A stretch of 64,000 bases of DNA, taken from Arthrobacter sp. MYb213 (lineage in GTDB: Bacteria > Actinomycetota > Actinomycetes > Actinomycetales > Micrococcaceae). The position numbers and the translations under genes are program-made. Each line of letters begins with the position of its first letter. Position 1 is the stretch's first letter. Positions 1 to 8,986 of the stretch are shown here, one piece after another. The stretch spans positions 62,001 through 126,000 of the forward strand of contig NZ_PCQA01000003.1 in the NCBI RefSeq assembly GCF_002979915.1, written 5' to 3'. The notes beneath the pieces are model-generated. The model did not search any database and was not told the DNA's origin. It saw nothing but the letters and a program-made list of their open reading frames with translations.

Positions 1-756
1 TTCGGCAAGCCAGCATAAGAGGGCAGCGGTAAACGTATCTCCGGCGCCGACGGTGTCGGTTACCTCGACCGAGGGGGCACTGTATTCGGCCTCACCGGCA
101 CGCACCACGCCCCAGGATCCACGTGATCCGGAGGTGGCCACAACGATGGCTGGGCCCATCGCCAACCAGGCCCGAGCAGACTCATGCACCGAACGCATCG
201 GGTAGAGCCACTTCAAATCGATTCCGGAAACACGCACCACGTCGGCTTGGCCGACATATCGTTCAACTTCGGCGACGGTTTGCCCGTGGTTTGTCACCAG
301 CGAGGGGCGCAGGTTCGGATCGTAGCTGATGGTGGCGTGAGAGCGGGCTGCGGCCAGCAACGGGAGCAGTTCGGCCGGGCTGAACAGTGTTGCGATGGAG
401 CCGGTGTGAACCAGTTCGGTGTCTTGGGCCAGTTCCGGGCCCACCGTTGGCATCTGCCAGAAAGCATTAAATGCGAAGGTCGCTCCGCCGGCTGGATCCA
501 AAATGCCATGGGCAATCACCGTCGGTTCATCATCGGCACCGCCAAGGTATTTGACGTTATTTGCCGAGAGGAAACGCTCGATACTCGCACCCTTATCATC
601 ATGTCCCCAGCGGGTGATGAGCGTACCGGGGTAACCGAGTCGGGCCAACGCGACGGCAACGTTGAGCGGGCTTCCGCCCACAAATTCTTGCGCCGGGGCG
701 ATTCCTGAGGCCAATACGTCGACTAGTGCCTCGCCAATGACCGTCGGGTTCATCAT
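1..756 (-). CDS. PfkB-family carbohydrate kinase (fructokinase-like), 3' end outside window
   Basis: The gene runs off the left edge; about 252 N-terminal residues are visible. PfkB/ribokinase-family enzymes phosphorylate sugars or nucleosides with ATP in the cytoplasm. The visible signatures are the N-terminal GGSPLNVAVALARLG segment (PfkB motif 1) and, near the cut, DTVGAGDTF (motif 2), which carries the catalytic Asp and the anion hole. The overall pattern resembles fructokinases, but the substrate cannot be set from sequence. The ATG overlaps the stop of the upstream hydrolase (ATGA), with AAAGGAG just before it, so the two are probably translationally coupled. It is the last visible gene of a four-gene minus-strand group. 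Confidence 0.9.
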   Translation of the reverse strand, partial: MMNPTVIGEALVDVLASGIAPAQEFVGGSPLNVAVALARLGYPGTLITRWGHDDKGASIERFLSANNVKYLGGADDEPTVIAHGILDPAGGATFAFNAFWQMPTVGPELAQDTELVHTGSIATLFSPAELLPLLAAARSHATISYDPNLRPSLVTNHGQTVAEVERYVGQADVVRVSGIDLKWLYPMRSVHESARAWLAMGPAIVVATSGSRGSWGVVRAGEAEYSAPSVEVTDTVGAGDTFTAALLCWLAE

Positions 757-1427
757 GCTCCTTTGTAATGCAGCGGGTACAGCTGTTTAACGCATGCCTC
801 CCACTGGTGGCTTGACGGATCGATCCAGCTGAAATGGTCACCGTCAAAAATCCGCAGGGTGTGCTGTTGACCCAGCGCGGCGGCATGGTCTGCCGCACGC
901 CGTGCAATTTTCACCGGAACATCTGTATCGGCCCGTCCATGAAAGATTACGACACGTGCTGGCATCGGCCATAATTCCACGGGGTTCACCGAGGACAAAT
1001 CGGCGTCGCCAAGCATCTCATCTACCGCATCATTGCTCAACCGCAAGGTTTTAGCCAGCTGCAAATCTAATAGTCCGGCCTGCGAAATGACCTGCGTGAC
1101 GCGGTCCTCGTGCGCTGCAAGCAATGAGGCTAGATGCCCGCCGGCGGAATGACCAATGAGCGTGATCGGGCCTTCTTCTTTGATCAGCGCCAGCGCGAGC
1201 CGGGCATCTGCCAGCATCTGCGCTGCGCTGCCCGGCCCACGCCGGTATTCAAGGTTATAGGTGGGGATACCTCGAGCGGCCAGGTCCATGGCCAGTGCTT
1301 CACCGAGCTGCGCGGTGTATTTTTCGCGCCAGTATCCGCCATGAATGATCATCACCGCACCCAGCGCGGTGACCTGTTCCGGCGCATAAAAGCGTAACCA
1401 CTGATCATGATGCGCCCCGTAATGCAT
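753..1427 (-). CDS. Alpha/beta hydrolase, kynurenine-formamidase-like
   Basis: A 224-residue alpha/beta-hydrolase fold protein. It has the HGGYWR oxyanion-hole motif near residue 30, the nucleophile elbow GHSAGG near residue 93, an Asp in the GRADTDVPV segment and a late His in DGDHFSWID, giving a Ser-Asp-His triad. HGGxW plus GHSAGG is typical of the bacterial arylformamidase/kynurenine formamidase and carboxylesterase branch. No other tryptophan-degradation gene is visible, so the substrate is open. It starts 2 bp after the enoyl-CoA hydratase stop and overlaps the sugar kinase by 4 bp, which argues for one operon. Confidence 0.85.
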   Translation of the reverse strand: MHYGAHHDQWLRFYAPEQVTALGAVMIIHGGYWREKYTAQLGEALAMDLAARGIPTYNLEYRRGPGSAAQMLADARLALALIKEEGPITLIGHSAGGHLASLLAAHEDRVTQVISQAGLLDLQLAKTLRLSNDAVDEMLGDADLSSVNPVELWPMPARVVIFHGRADTDVPVKIARRAADHAAALGQQHTLRIFDGDHFSWIDPSSHQWEACVKQLYPLHYKGA

Positions 1428-1429
1428 GG

Positions 1430-2218
1430 TTAGTTTCCGGGAAAATCTGCGGCGCGTTTTTCGACAAAGGCGGCGCGGCCTTCCACGGAGTCAGCGGTGT
1501 TAAACGCTTCGGTAAAGCTCTGCGCTTCAACCTTTAGTCCATCGTGGACGTTCAGTGCATCCATAGTGACCATCGCGCGCTTTGCGTTGGATACGGCCAT
1601 GGGGGAAACCTTCGTCAGCTCATTGATGGTGGCCACCGCCTGAGCAAGCAGTTCTTCCGGAGCCACTACACGATTAACCAGACCAATGCGTAGTGCCTCG
1701 GCGGCCTTGATTCGGCGTCCGGTGAAGATCAGCTCACGCGCCATCGCGTTACCTACTCGGCGCGGAAGCCTGACCGAACCGCCAAAGCCTGGCACCAGGC
1801 CCAAGGTCACTTCTGGCTGGCCGAAGCTGGCACGCTCCGAGGCGTAAATGAAGTCGCAGGCTAGGGCCAGTTCACAGCCACCACCGAGGGCAAAACCGTT
1901 CACCGCGGCGATTACCGGAATCTGCAGGGATTCTAGACGTTCGGTGAGCACGTGCATCCGGTGTCCGTAGGCCAAAGCCGCCTCGGCGTCCATGGAGTTC
2001 ATCTGGACAATATTTGCGCCCGCGACAAATGCTTTCTCACCGGCGCCGGTGAGCACCACGCCGCGGTGCTTGAACTCGCTGGCTTCAAGGTAGTCCACCG
2101 CGCGCTCGAGGTCCGCGACGACCTCCAAGGCCAGCGCGTTCATTGAGGCTGGCTGGTTGACGGTCAGGATGAGGGCTGCGCCCTGTGTGGTCATGGTGAG
2201 GGTATCAAATTGCTCCAT
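1430..2218 (-). CDS. Enoyl-CoA hydratase/isomerase (crotonase) family protein
   Basis: Crotonase-fold enzyme of about 262 residues, acting on acyl-CoA thioesters in the cytoplasm. Visible features are the oxyanion-hole segment AFVAGANI near residue 65 and the family signature around IAAVNGFALGGGCELALACD near residue 105. GQPEVTLGLVPGFGG follows, and its Glu aligns with one of the two catalytic glutamates of hydratases. That supports hydratase activity on a short acyl-CoA, although family members vary. The ATG at 2218 was chosen over an in-frame GTG at 2242 because the crotonase fold begins right there. It lies between the LysR-like effector protein and the hydrolase. Confidence 0.88.
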   Translation of the reverse strand: MEQFDTLTMTTQGAALILTVNQPASMNALALEVVADLERAVDYLEASEFKHRGVVLTGAGEKAFVAGANIVQMNSMDAEAALAYGHRMHVLTERLESLQIPVIAAVNGFALGGGCELALACDFIYASERASFGQPEVTLGLVPGFGGSVRLPRRVGNAMARELIFTGRRIKAAEALRIGLVNRVVAPEELLAQAVATINELTKVSPMAVSNAKRAMVTMDALNVHDGLKVEAQSFTEAFNTADSVEGRAAFVEKRAADFPGN

Positions 2219-2260
2219 GTTGATCACTCTCTCATGTCGCACGCTTACCTGACTAGGAAA

Positions 2261-2980
2261 TTACCGGCGTTTGCCAGTTTTTGCCCCACCACTGCGGGCC
2301 TTGGCCTTGGCTTTCTTTTCCTGTTTAGCGCGCGCCTTCGCTTTATCTTTCGCCGCAGCCCGCAATTTATCATTGCGTTCTTTAGCTACCTGCTGGGTGT
2401 TACGCACCGAAGCCTGGCGTGAAGAGTTTGCCCCGCGTCCGCGCACAATCCCGATAAATTCATCAACCAGCTCAGAATCTTCAAGACCGGTTGGCCACGC
2501 GATGCCGATATGTGTGGTGTTTCCACCCTCAATTTCCCGGTACACCACGTCTTTGCGCTGATAGAGCCGGGCGATGCTCTGCGGAACTCGCAAGACTTGC
2601 GCCCCGGAGGCGACAACCTCCATCGCGGTGGGCACCCCGCCGACTTCCTCGGGGTATTCACTTAAGTTAAGTTGTGGAAATTTCGCTGCGTCCGCTTCGG
2701 GGATCGTCTCTTCGTAGTACTCAACGTCGTGGTCCTTGGCCGCGCAGACTACCTCGAGCTCATCGTAAAGCGGAATCAAGTGACGGGTGTCGTTCTTGGG
2801 TGAGGATCCCTCATAGCGCACAAACACCGCGTCCGCCTGATCATTGGCCAGCAGTTCAAGGATGTCGTCACCGTCGTAGCGGGTCGCCGCCAGCGTGACC
2901 TGCGGGTAGCGTTCGGTGAACCGATCCATCCATTTACCCGGGGTGACGCCTGCTACGTAGGAAATTCGAAGTGTGTGCAC
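2261..2980 (-). CDS. LysR substrate-binding-domain protein lacking a DNA-binding domain, with a basic tail
   Basis: A 239-residue protein starting at GTG 2980. Residues 1-170 read as a LysR-type effector-binding domain, starting directly with LRISYVAGVTPGKW and a RYPQVTL segment. No helix-turn-helix precedes it: a stop-rich stretch lies upstream. The last 65 residues are almost only Lys, Arg, Ala and Gly, a low-complexity tail that could bind nucleic acid. Such HTH-less LysR-like proteins occur in Actinobacteria; their role is not established to my knowledge. It leads the group with the hydratase, hydrolase and sugar kinase. Confidence 0.8.
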   Translation of the reverse strand: MHTLRISYVAGVTPGKWMDRFTERYPQVTLAATRYDGDDILELLANDQADAVFVRYEGSSPKNDTRHLIPLYDELEVVCAAKDHDVEYYEETIPEADAAKFPQLNLSEYPEEVGGVPTAMEVVASGAQVLRVPQSIARLYQRKDVVYREIEGGNTTHIGIAWPTGLEDSELVDEFIGIVRGRGANSSRQASVRNTQQVAKERNDKLRAAAKDKAKARAKQEKKAKAKARSGGAKTGKRR

Positions 2981-3030
2981 GGTTAAATCCTACTGTTCTT
3001 TGAGGCGTGATCGATGCGATTAACGCGGTA

Positions 3031-3060
3031 CGGCGGGCTCGGATTACTCCGTGCCCGCCG
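3031..3060 (-). terminator. Probable terminator after the universal stress protein gene
   Basis: The arms CGGCGGGC (3031-3038) and GCCCGCCG (3053-3060) can form an 8-bp GC stem with a 14-nt loop just past the minus-strand stop at 3076. There is no long T-run, so termination is inferred. Confidence 0.5.
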
Positions 3061-3075
3061 CAGCTAAAGATTAAA

Positions 3076-3510
3076 TTACTTGCTGTCGGTCTTGACTACA
3101 AGTACATCGCATGGAGCCGAGTGAGCTACCGAGGAAGCAACCGAGCCGAGCACGCGGCCCAGACCCTTCATGCCTACGTTGCCCACGACGATCATCGAGG
3201 CACCGCGCTCGGTAGCGTCGGAGATCAATACGTCCCCTGGCTTACCGTGACCGGCAGCTGCGCTGACCTTCACGCCTGGTACGGCGTTGCGCACATCGTT
3301 GGCCACACGCTGAGCCAGCTTGCGGGCCTGCTCTGCGTCGTCCAAGATCCAGGTGTCGCTACCGATGGAAACTACTTCGGTGTTATCCGAAGCGTGTGCG
3401 GTGAGCACGACCAATTCGGCGTCGATCTTCACTGCGAGTTCGGCTGCACGGCGGGCCGCACGCTGTGCGGTTTCGGAACCGTCAACACCAACGAGGATGA
3501 TTTCTGACAT
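3076..3510 (-). CDS. Universal stress protein, UspA family, ATP-binding type
   Basis: A single-domain 144-residue Usp. The N-terminal IILVGVDGSE strand-loop and the C-terminal GNVGMKGLGRVLGSVASSV fit the G-2x-G-9x-G-S/T nucleotide-binding motif of the ATP-binding MJ0577-like branch. Such cytoplasmic dimers are induced by starvation or respiratory stress in actinobacteria, but the specific trigger here is unknown. It appears monocistronic, with a GC hairpin downstream, and its start is ATG with an AAGGAG-type RBS. Confidence 0.92.
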   Translation of the reverse strand: MSEIILVGVDGSETAQRAARRAAELAVKIDAELVVLTAHASDNTEVVSIGSDTWILDDAEQARKLAQRVANDVRNAVPGVKVSAAAGHGKPGDVLISDATERGASMIVVGNVGMKGLGRVLGSVASSVAHSAPCDVLVVKTDSK

Positions 3511-3587
3511 TATTTCTCCTTGAATAGGGATTGCTTCGTAAGTATTTCGAGGCAGACATCAACTGTGATGCCTACCACTTTATGCGC

Positions 3588-4286
3588 TTAGTTGGCTTTT
3601 TGTCGCAAAAAGTCCACGGCGCGCTGCCAGGCGAGGGCGGCAAGCTGTGCATCGTAGTTTCCCGCAGGATTTTCATCGTTGTGGAAAGCGTGCTTGCCGT
3701 CGTAGTAAAAGTACTGAACTTCGGCTCCGGATTCTAAGCGAATCTGTTCTTCTTGAGCCTTGGCATCCGCGACCGGGTATGAGTCGTCAAAGTTTGCGTA
3801 GTGACCTTGAACCGCGGCACGCACGCCACTGAAATCATTGGGTACACCCTGACCGACACCGTAAAACGGAACCGCGGCACTAATTTTTTCACCCTGCTGG
3901 GCTGCCAGCTGCAGGACAAAACCGCCACCCATGCAGAAACCAATAGTTCCAACCTTGGTGCTGGTGACAGACTCGCTAGCCAATAGGTAGTCGACCGCTC
4001 CGGAGAGAAGTTCGGCACCTCGCTCTTCGGGTAGCTGCGACATCATCTGGCCGGCTTCTTCACCGTCATGCGCGATCGATCCGCCATAAAGGTCAGGCGC
4101 CAAGGCAACAAAACCCTGGGCGGCGAGGCGGTCGGCGATATCTCGGATATGGTCGGTCAGTCCCCACCATTCCTGGATGACGATCACGCCGGGGCCTTTA
4201 CCGGATTCAGGAAGCGCAAGGTATCCGTGCGCCTGCGTTCCGGACGATTCAAAAGTTACGTTCTGGTGCGGGGTTTTGACTGCCAC
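3588..4286 (-). CDS. Dienelactone hydrolase family protein
   Basis: A 232-residue alpha/beta hydrolase of the dienelactone hydrolase family. The nucleophile motif is GFCMGGG with cysteine, near residue 117, as in true dienelactone hydrolases. A VIQEWWGL segment near residue 36 carries the Glu that activates the Cys, and a late KHAFHND supplies His. In characterised members the reaction is hydrolysis of dienelactone to maleylacetate in chloroaromatic catabolism. No other such gene is nearby, so general lactone/ester hydrolysis is the safer reading. Confidence 0.9.
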   Translation of the reverse strand: MAVKTPHQNVTFESSGTQAHGYLALPESGKGPGVIVIQEWWGLTDHIRDIADRLAAQGFVALAPDLYGGSIAHDGEEAGQMMSQLPEERGAELLSGAVDYLLASESVTSTKVGTIGFCMGGGFVLQLAAQQGEKISAAVPFYGVGQGVPNDFSGVRAAVQGHYANFDDSYPVADAKAQEEQIRLESGAEVQYFYYDGKHAFHNDENPAGNYDAQLAALAWQRAVDFLRQKAN

Positions 4287-4378
4287 TTCGCCTCCTGAGC
4301 TGTATTTATCTCCAGTCTATGCATGCCATAGGTGCTTTGGCATTGACTACCATCACAATTTAACGCATTTTGCCTAGA

Positions 4379-5338
4379 CTACGCTGTTAGATCGACCTCA
4401 CCGATGCGTTCAAGTGAATCAACCACCAGATCCCAGAAGCGTTCGTGGTCCAGATCAACTGCCACCGAGGTGTGGCAATCTTCGGCAGCCGGGGCGCGTA
4501 AGTCCGCGACGGTCATACCTAGGGTCAGCTCCCCACGCAGTTCAACGCTGACCGGGGCACGCAGCGTGCGCACCACGGTTGGGTCAATGACATAGGCAAC
4601 GGCGCAAGGGTCATGTACCGGAGGAGCGTCAAAGCCCTGATGATCCAGATAGGCCTGCGCAAAGAAGTCCATCAATTCGCGAACGAATTTTGCCGGCCCC
4701 GTGCCGACCTTTTCAATACGCTGCACCACTTCCTTGGTGGCAAGGGCCTGATGGGTGAGGTCCAGTCCGACCATGACCACAGGCCACTTTTCGTTAAAGA
4801 CGATATGGGCGGCTTCCGGGTCGATTTTGATGTTAAATTCGGCTACCGCACTCCAGTTACCCGTATGGTATCCGCCGCCCATCAGCACCACTTCGCGTAC
4901 GCGCTCGACGATGCGCGGTTCGCGGCGGACCGCCAACGCGATATTTGTCAGCGCCCCGGTGGGAACCAAGGTGATCTCGCCCGGCTCATGAGACATGATC
5001 AATTCGATAATCAGATCTACCGCGTGACGCTCATCGAGCACTATGCGTGAGGCCGGTTGCGCCGGACCGTCCATGCCGGATTCGCCGTGGACCTCCGGGG
5101 CGTTTTCAATCTCGCGGACCAGCGGGCGGGGGCACCCAGCAGCGAAAGGTACGCCGGTGATTCCGGCAATAGTGCCCACCACTAGCGCGTTATCGGTGAC
5201 TTTCTCCAGGGTTTGATTACCTACCACGGTAGTTACCGCGAGCAATTCGATCTGCGGGTTTCCGTGCGCCAATAAGATAGCGACCGCGTCGTCGTGCCCC
5301 GGATCGCAGTCAAGGATGATCTTGCGTGGTGTGCTCAT
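4379..5338 (-). CDS. Nucleoside hydrolase (IunH/RihA family)
   Basis: A 319-residue inosine/uridine-preferring nucleoside hydrolase that cleaves the N-glycosidic bond of ribonucleosides to base plus ribose. The diagnostic Ca2+-binding cluster DCDPGHDDA sits near residues 10-18, and the late VHDPCAVAYVI supplies the further Asp. Base specificity cannot be decided here. The gene is divergent from a LacI-type regulator across 139 bp that hold a LacI-like palindrome, so ribose- or nucleoside-responsive repression is a reasonable inference. Confidence 0.93.
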   Translation of the reverse strand: MSTPRKIILDCDPGHDDAVAILLAHGNPQIELLAVTTVVGNQTLEKVTDNALVVGTIAGITGVPFAAGCPRPLVREIENAPEVHGESGMDGPAQPASRIVLDERHAVDLIIELIMSHEPGEITLVPTGALTNIALAVRREPRIVERVREVVLMGGGYHTGNWSAVAEFNIKIDPEAAHIVFNEKWPVVMVGLDLTHQALATKEVVQRIEKVGTGPAKFVRELMDFFAQAYLDHQGFDAPPVHDPCAVAYVIDPTVVRTLRAPVSVELRGELTLGMTVADLRAPAAEDCHTSVAVDLDHERFWDLVVDSLERIGEVDLTA

Positions 5339-5421
5339 GTACGCCCCTGGTCCCGTCCGATAACAAAATATCGGGAGTTTGATGGTTGTTGAGCCTAATT
5401 CTTCCCGCTCAAACCCAAGCA

Positions 5422-5435
5422 GTCAAGCGCTTAAC
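5422..5435. promoter_or_regulatory. Candidate LacI-family operator between the nucleoside hydrolase and its divergent regulator
   Basis: GTCAAGCGCTTAAC is a near-perfect palindrome around AAGCGCTT, with one mismatched pair. LacI/PurR-type regulators commonly bind such sites with a central CG. It lies between the two divergent start codons (5338 and 5478). Confidence 0.6.
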
Positions 5436-5477
5436 TAAACGGCTTGCGCACACCCGCTCGCACACTAGGATGGAGCC

Positions 5478-6521
5478 ATGAACAATGCTGATTCGCCGAA
5501 CGAACCACGCCCAACGCGCAAGGTCACCGCGGCTATGGTCGCAGCCCACGCGGGAGTTTCCACGGCGACAGTTTCCCTCGTGGCCAATGGCAAGTCCGCC
5601 GGCCGAGTCTCCAAGCGCAACGAGGAACGTGTTCGCGAAGCAATTCGCGAGCTCGGATACTACGTAGATAGCATCGGCAGTTCACTGGCCCGCGGGGTTA
5701 GTTCACTGGTCATCTTGGTTGCCCCGGATATTTCAAACCCATTCTTTGCAAAGCTCATTGCCGGTGTGCGCGGAGTTCTTGGCGAGGATTACCAGCTACT
5801 ACTTTCGGTCACCGACGCCGGCTTATCCCCCAGCGCTACCGAAATCAGACGATTGCTCGGATTACGCCCCGCCGGCCTACTGGTCCATGCGCCCACGCCG
5901 TTGTTCTTATCCGAACTTTCCAGCCCGTTGCCGTTGATTGCGCTGGACGCACCAGACGCACCAGAAAATATCCCGTCGGTGAACTTTGATGTACTCCAGG
6001 GTGCTCATGACGTGGCAGCGCACCTCGCCGCACAAGGGCATCGCAGGGTTGGCTATCTGGATGCAACCACCGGTACCGCCACCCTACGCATGAGACGTGA
6101 AGCCTTCTTAAGCGCCGCCGCACAGCTCGGAATGCAGGTTCCCGCAGTGGCTGTTAGCTCTTCAACCATTGAAATGGGAGATGCTGCGGCAACGTTCGCC
6201 GCCCACTGGGAAGAGTGGAAAGAATCCGGAATCACCGCATTGGCCTGCGCCACCGACACTCACGCCTATGGTGTGCTGCAAGCTGCCAGCACCACAGGTG
6301 TTCAGATTCCGCAGGATTTAGCGGTTACCGGATTTGACGACTTGCCGTTTTCTACCGCCTCGCACCCATCCTTGACCAGTGTTCGTCTCGACGCACATAG
6401 TGTCGGGGTGCAGGCCGCCCAGGCGCTGCGCCAATTGATCGACGGCACACCTCTGAAGGAGTCAAAACTTCAACTTTCCAGCCAACTCATAGTGCGCGCG
6501 TCAAGCGGCGGAACCCAGTAG
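5478..6521 (+). CDS. LacI-family transcriptional regulator
   Basis: 347 residues. The N-terminal helix-turn-helix begins near residue 18 (VTAAMVAAHAGVSTATVSLVANG), followed by the hinge region SKRNEERVREAIRELGYYVD. A periplasmic-binding-protein-like effector domain fills the rest, including the conserved VTGFDDLPFS and HPSLTSVR stretches near residues 285-305. Members are dimeric, sugar- or nucleoside-responsive repressors. The palindrome in the divergent spacer suggests it controls the nucleoside hydrolase and itself. Confidence 0.92.
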   Translation: MNNADSPNEPRPTRKVTAAMVAAHAGVSTATVSLVANGKSAGRVSKRNEERVREAIRELGYYVDSIGSSLARGVSSLVILVAPDISNPFFAKLIAGVRGVLGEDYQLLLSVTDAGLSPSATEIRRLLGLRPAGLLVHAPTPLFLSELSSPLPLIALDAPDAPENIPSVNFDVLQGAHDVAAHLAAQGHRRVGYLDATTGTATLRMRREAFLSAAAQLGMQVPAVAVSSSTIEMGDAAATFAAHWEEWKESGITALACATDTHAYGVLQAASTTGVQIPQDLAVTGFDDLPFSTASHPSLTSVRLDAHSVGVQAAQALRQLIDGTPLKESKLQLSSQLIVRASSGGTQ

Positions 6522-7037
6522 CTACTGGATCAGCTTGCCGCTTTTGGCAACCTCGGGATCAGTGCATGAGGACAGGTCAAAACAACAAGGCCGGCGCTTT
6601 CCATCACGAAGCTTGGAAATGCTCACCTGCACTCGACGCTCTCGGGTGACCGGGCTTTGCGTAGATTTCACCCAGCGCGCCCACTCCCACCTGGCCATGG
6701 GAGTTAGCCCGAGCCAAGTTTCATGTAGATCTTCGGCATCAGCCAATGCCTCGGCAAGGTCTTGGGGAACTTTTACTTCTGGCCACGACTCGGCGATGGT
6801 GGCATTAAGGCTCACTTCTTGCCCGGCGTGAAGATCAAGTATTTCGCCAGGAATCCAATGCCCGCGCCGACCATCGGGTTCTACGACGACCGTCTCTGTA
6901 GAGTCAAACAATTGGACAGCAACCTGTCCGCGGCTAGGCAGGGACTTGCTAGATTCCTCGTCCAAGCGCAGGATCAGTCTGTCGCCGATCTGGTCAACCG
7001 AACCGGTGAGCTCCACGATCTTCAGATCCTTTGACAT
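6522..7037 (-). CDS. YdeI/OmpD-associated (OmdA) family protein with DUF1905-like N-terminus
   Basis: A 171-residue soluble protein. The C-terminal half has the OmdA/YdeI pattern: LTPMARWEWARWVKSTQ, then RERRVQVSISKLRDGKRRPCCFD. The N-terminal 90 residues form a beta-rich DUF1905-like region. Family members have been linked to bacteriocin tolerance or envelope stress in enterics, but no biochemical activity is settled. It is convergent with the LacI gene, with stops abutting at 6521/6522. Confidence 0.8.
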   Translation of the reverse strand: MSKDLKIVELTGSVDQIGDRLILRLDEESSKSLPSRGQVAVQLFDSTETVVVEPDGRRGHWIPGEILDLHAGQEVSLNATIAESWPEVKVPQDLAEALADAEDLHETWLGLTPMARWEWARWVKSTQSPVTRERRVQVSISKLRDGKRRPCCFDLSSCTDPEVAKSGKLIQ

Positions 7038-7168
7038 GTCTTCCCACTTCCTTTCGTCTTTGATTCTATGTCCCGCGTGGACGCCTTATTGGCTCCGGTT
7101 CATAACGGCACCTAATTTACACTTTTTCAGTGAGTGGCACCGCTGGACCATCTAAGAACCCTTACTTA

Positions 7169-7208
7169 TTGACACGTCAACAACAACGGCATATGCTTGA
7201 CGTGTCAA
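7169..7208 (+). promoter_or_regulatory. Promoter with two inverted TTGAC-NN-GTCAA operators for the flavin oxidoreductase operon
   Basis: TTGACACGTCAA (7169-7180) and TTGACGTGTCAA (7197-7208) are exact reverse complements, and each is itself a TTGAC-NN-GTCAA dyad. TTGACA (7169-7174), a 17-bp spacer and TATGCT (7192-7197) make a good sigma-70-type promoter, so both operators overlap the core promoter. Repression by a dimeric MarR/HxlR-like redox regulator is inferred; no such regulator is adjacent. Confidence 0.65.
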
Positions 7209-7239
7209 CTAAACATGCAAACTGGTAAGGGCTTCGAAC

Positions 7240-8307
7240 ATGGATGGCATCGAAAACATCGAATTTGGTATCGACACCTTCGGCGACGTGCCGCGTGACA
7301 GGGACGGTCAGCTCGTATCCTACGCTCAGGCAATTCGCGCCACGGTGGAGGAAGCCGTCCTCGCAGACCAGGTAGGCATAGATGTCATTGCCGTCGGTGA
7401 ACACCACCGACCAGAGTTCGCAATTTCCACCCCGGAAACAGTTCTTGCAGGGATTGCGACGGCAACCAAAAATATTCGCCTTGCCTCCGGCGTGACCGTC
7501 CTATCCTCAGACGATCCGGTACGCGTTTTCCAGCGCTTCGCCACAGTTGATGCGCTGTCCAGTGAGCGAGCCGAAGTGATTCTAGGTCGCGGCTCATTCA
7601 CCGAGTCTTTCCCGCTCTTCGGCTATGACATGGCCGATTACGACCTACTCTTCGACGAGAAGATTGACCTTTTCCACAAGCTACTCGACGAGAAGCCAGT
7701 GACCTGGCAGGGCACTACGCGCGCCTCGCTCAACGAGGCAGACGTCTTCCCGAAGACCGAGTCGGGCCGTCTGAAAACATGGGTAGGTGTCGGCGGCTCC
7801 CCACAATCTGTCGTTCGAACCGCAAACTACGGTTTCCGAATGATGCTCGCAGTTATCGGCGGCGCCCCTGACCGCTTCGCTCCCTACATCGATCTCTACC
7901 ACCGGGCGAACGCGCAGCTAGGCCAGAGCTCACACCCGGTAGGTCTGCATTCTCCTGGATTTATTGCAGACACCGACGAGCAGGCCAAGGAGATCATCTT
8001 CGAAGACTATAAGAAGATGCGTGATCAGATCGGCGCCGAACGTGGTTGGTCGCCGATGCGTCGCGAAGAATTCGAGGCCGAAGCTGCCCATGGCTCGCTC
8101 TACATTGGCTCGCCCGAAACGGTGGCGCGCAAGATCGCCAAGACTATTGGCACCCTGGACATCGGACGCTTTGACCTGATTTACAGCGGTGGAGCGGTGC
8201 CCGCCAGCGATCGCTTGCGCGCCGTGGAACTCTACGGCACCAAGGTGATTCCGCTGGTACGCGAAATGCTCGCCGACCAACCGGCGAATCAGTTGGTCAC
8301 ACGATGA
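7240..8307 (+). CDS. LLM-class flavin-dependent oxidoreductase (luciferase-like)
   Basis: A 355-residue bacterial-luciferase-like TIM-barrel protein. The features are the early [11 protein letters not shown] strand, the [19 protein letters not shown] segment near residues 50-65, [26 protein letters not shown], and [16 protein letters not shown]. These enzymes use FMNH2 (some use F420) to oxidise organic substrates, and usually need a flavin reductase partner. The next two genes encode a nucleotide-binding dehydrogenase-like protein and an FAD/NAD(P) oxidoreductase. Together they look like one redox operon under the dyad operators at 7169-7208. Confidence 0.9.
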   Translation: MDGIENIEFGIDTFGDVPRDRDGQLVSYAQAIRATVEEAVLADQVGIDVIAVGEHHRPEFAISTPETVLAGIATATKNIRLASGVTVLSSDDPVRVFQRFATVDALSSERAEVILGRGSFTESFPLFGYDMADYDLLFDEKIDLFHKLLDEKPVTWQGTTRASLNEADVFPKTESGRLKTWVGVGGSPQSVVRTANYGFRMMLAVIGGAPDRFAPYIDLYHRANAQLGQSSHPVGLHSPGFIADTDEQAKEIIFEDYKKMRDQIGAERGWSPMRREEFEAEAAHGSLYIGSPETVARKIAKTIGTLDIGRFDLIYSGGAVPASDRLRAVELYGTKVIPLVREMLADQPANQLVTR

Positions 8308-8984
8308 ACAACTCACACACCACAATTGGAATTCTCGGTGCAGGAAAGGTTGGCACAGCCCTGGCCCGACTCGCGTTAGCTGCCGGATATCGTGTACTTA
8401 TCGCAGGCTCCGGGGACCCAGCGAAGATCGCATTGACCGTCGAAATACTGACCCCCGGTGCGCAGCCGATGTCCTCGGCCGAAGCCGCGAGTAACGCAGA
8501 CATTGTCATCCTCGCGCTTCCCCTAGGTAAGTACCACACGCTGCCCGTGGCGCAGCTGGCTGACAAACTAGTTATTGACACCATGAACTACTGGTGGGAA
8601 ACCGATGGGATCCGCGAAGACCTGAGTGACCCACTGACCTCCACCAGCGAAATTGTGCAGGAATTCCTGCCACACTCCCGCGTGGTCAAGGCGCTTAATC
8701 ACATGGGTTATCACGACCTTGAAGAAGAGTCGAAGCCCTCTGGGAGCAGCGATCGCAAGGCGATTGCCGTCGCCGGTGAACATCAACTTCCAGAGGTGGC
8801 CTCCTTAATCGACGCCCTTGGTTTCGACCCATTACTCATTGGATCGCTAGCAAACGGCGCACGCCTACAGCCAGGAAACCCCGCCTTCGGCGCTAACCTT
8901 CCGCAGGCACAACTGGCGCAAAAGATCGACGAAGCAAGCGTGAGTTGGGATGGAATCCGAGAGTCGGTAAAGGAAACAAGCTAA
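8304..8984 (+). CDS. NADPH-dependent F420-reductase-like NAD(P)-binding protein
   Basis: 226 residues. An N-terminal Rossmann motif [18 protein letters not shown] is followed by the ILALPLGKY and VIDTMNYWW strands typical of the NADPH:F420 oxidoreductase/NADP-dependent YgfF-type cluster. The ATG overlaps the previous stop (ATGA), implying coupled translation. It may feed reduced cofactor to the flavin oxidoreductase upstream, but whether the cofactor is F420, FMN or something else cannot be told from this window. Confidence 0.8.
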   Translation: MNNSHTTIGILGAGKVGTALARLALAAGYRVLIAGSGDPAKIALTVEILTPGAQPMSSAEAASNADIVILALPLGKYHTLPVAQLADKLVIDTMNYWWETDGIREDLSDPLTSTSEIVQEFLPHSRVVKALNHMGYHDLEEESKPSGSSDRKAIAVAGEHQLPEVASLIDALGFDPLLIGSLANGARLQPGNPAFGANLPQAQLAQKIDEASVSWDGIRESVKETS

Positions 8985-8986
8985 TC

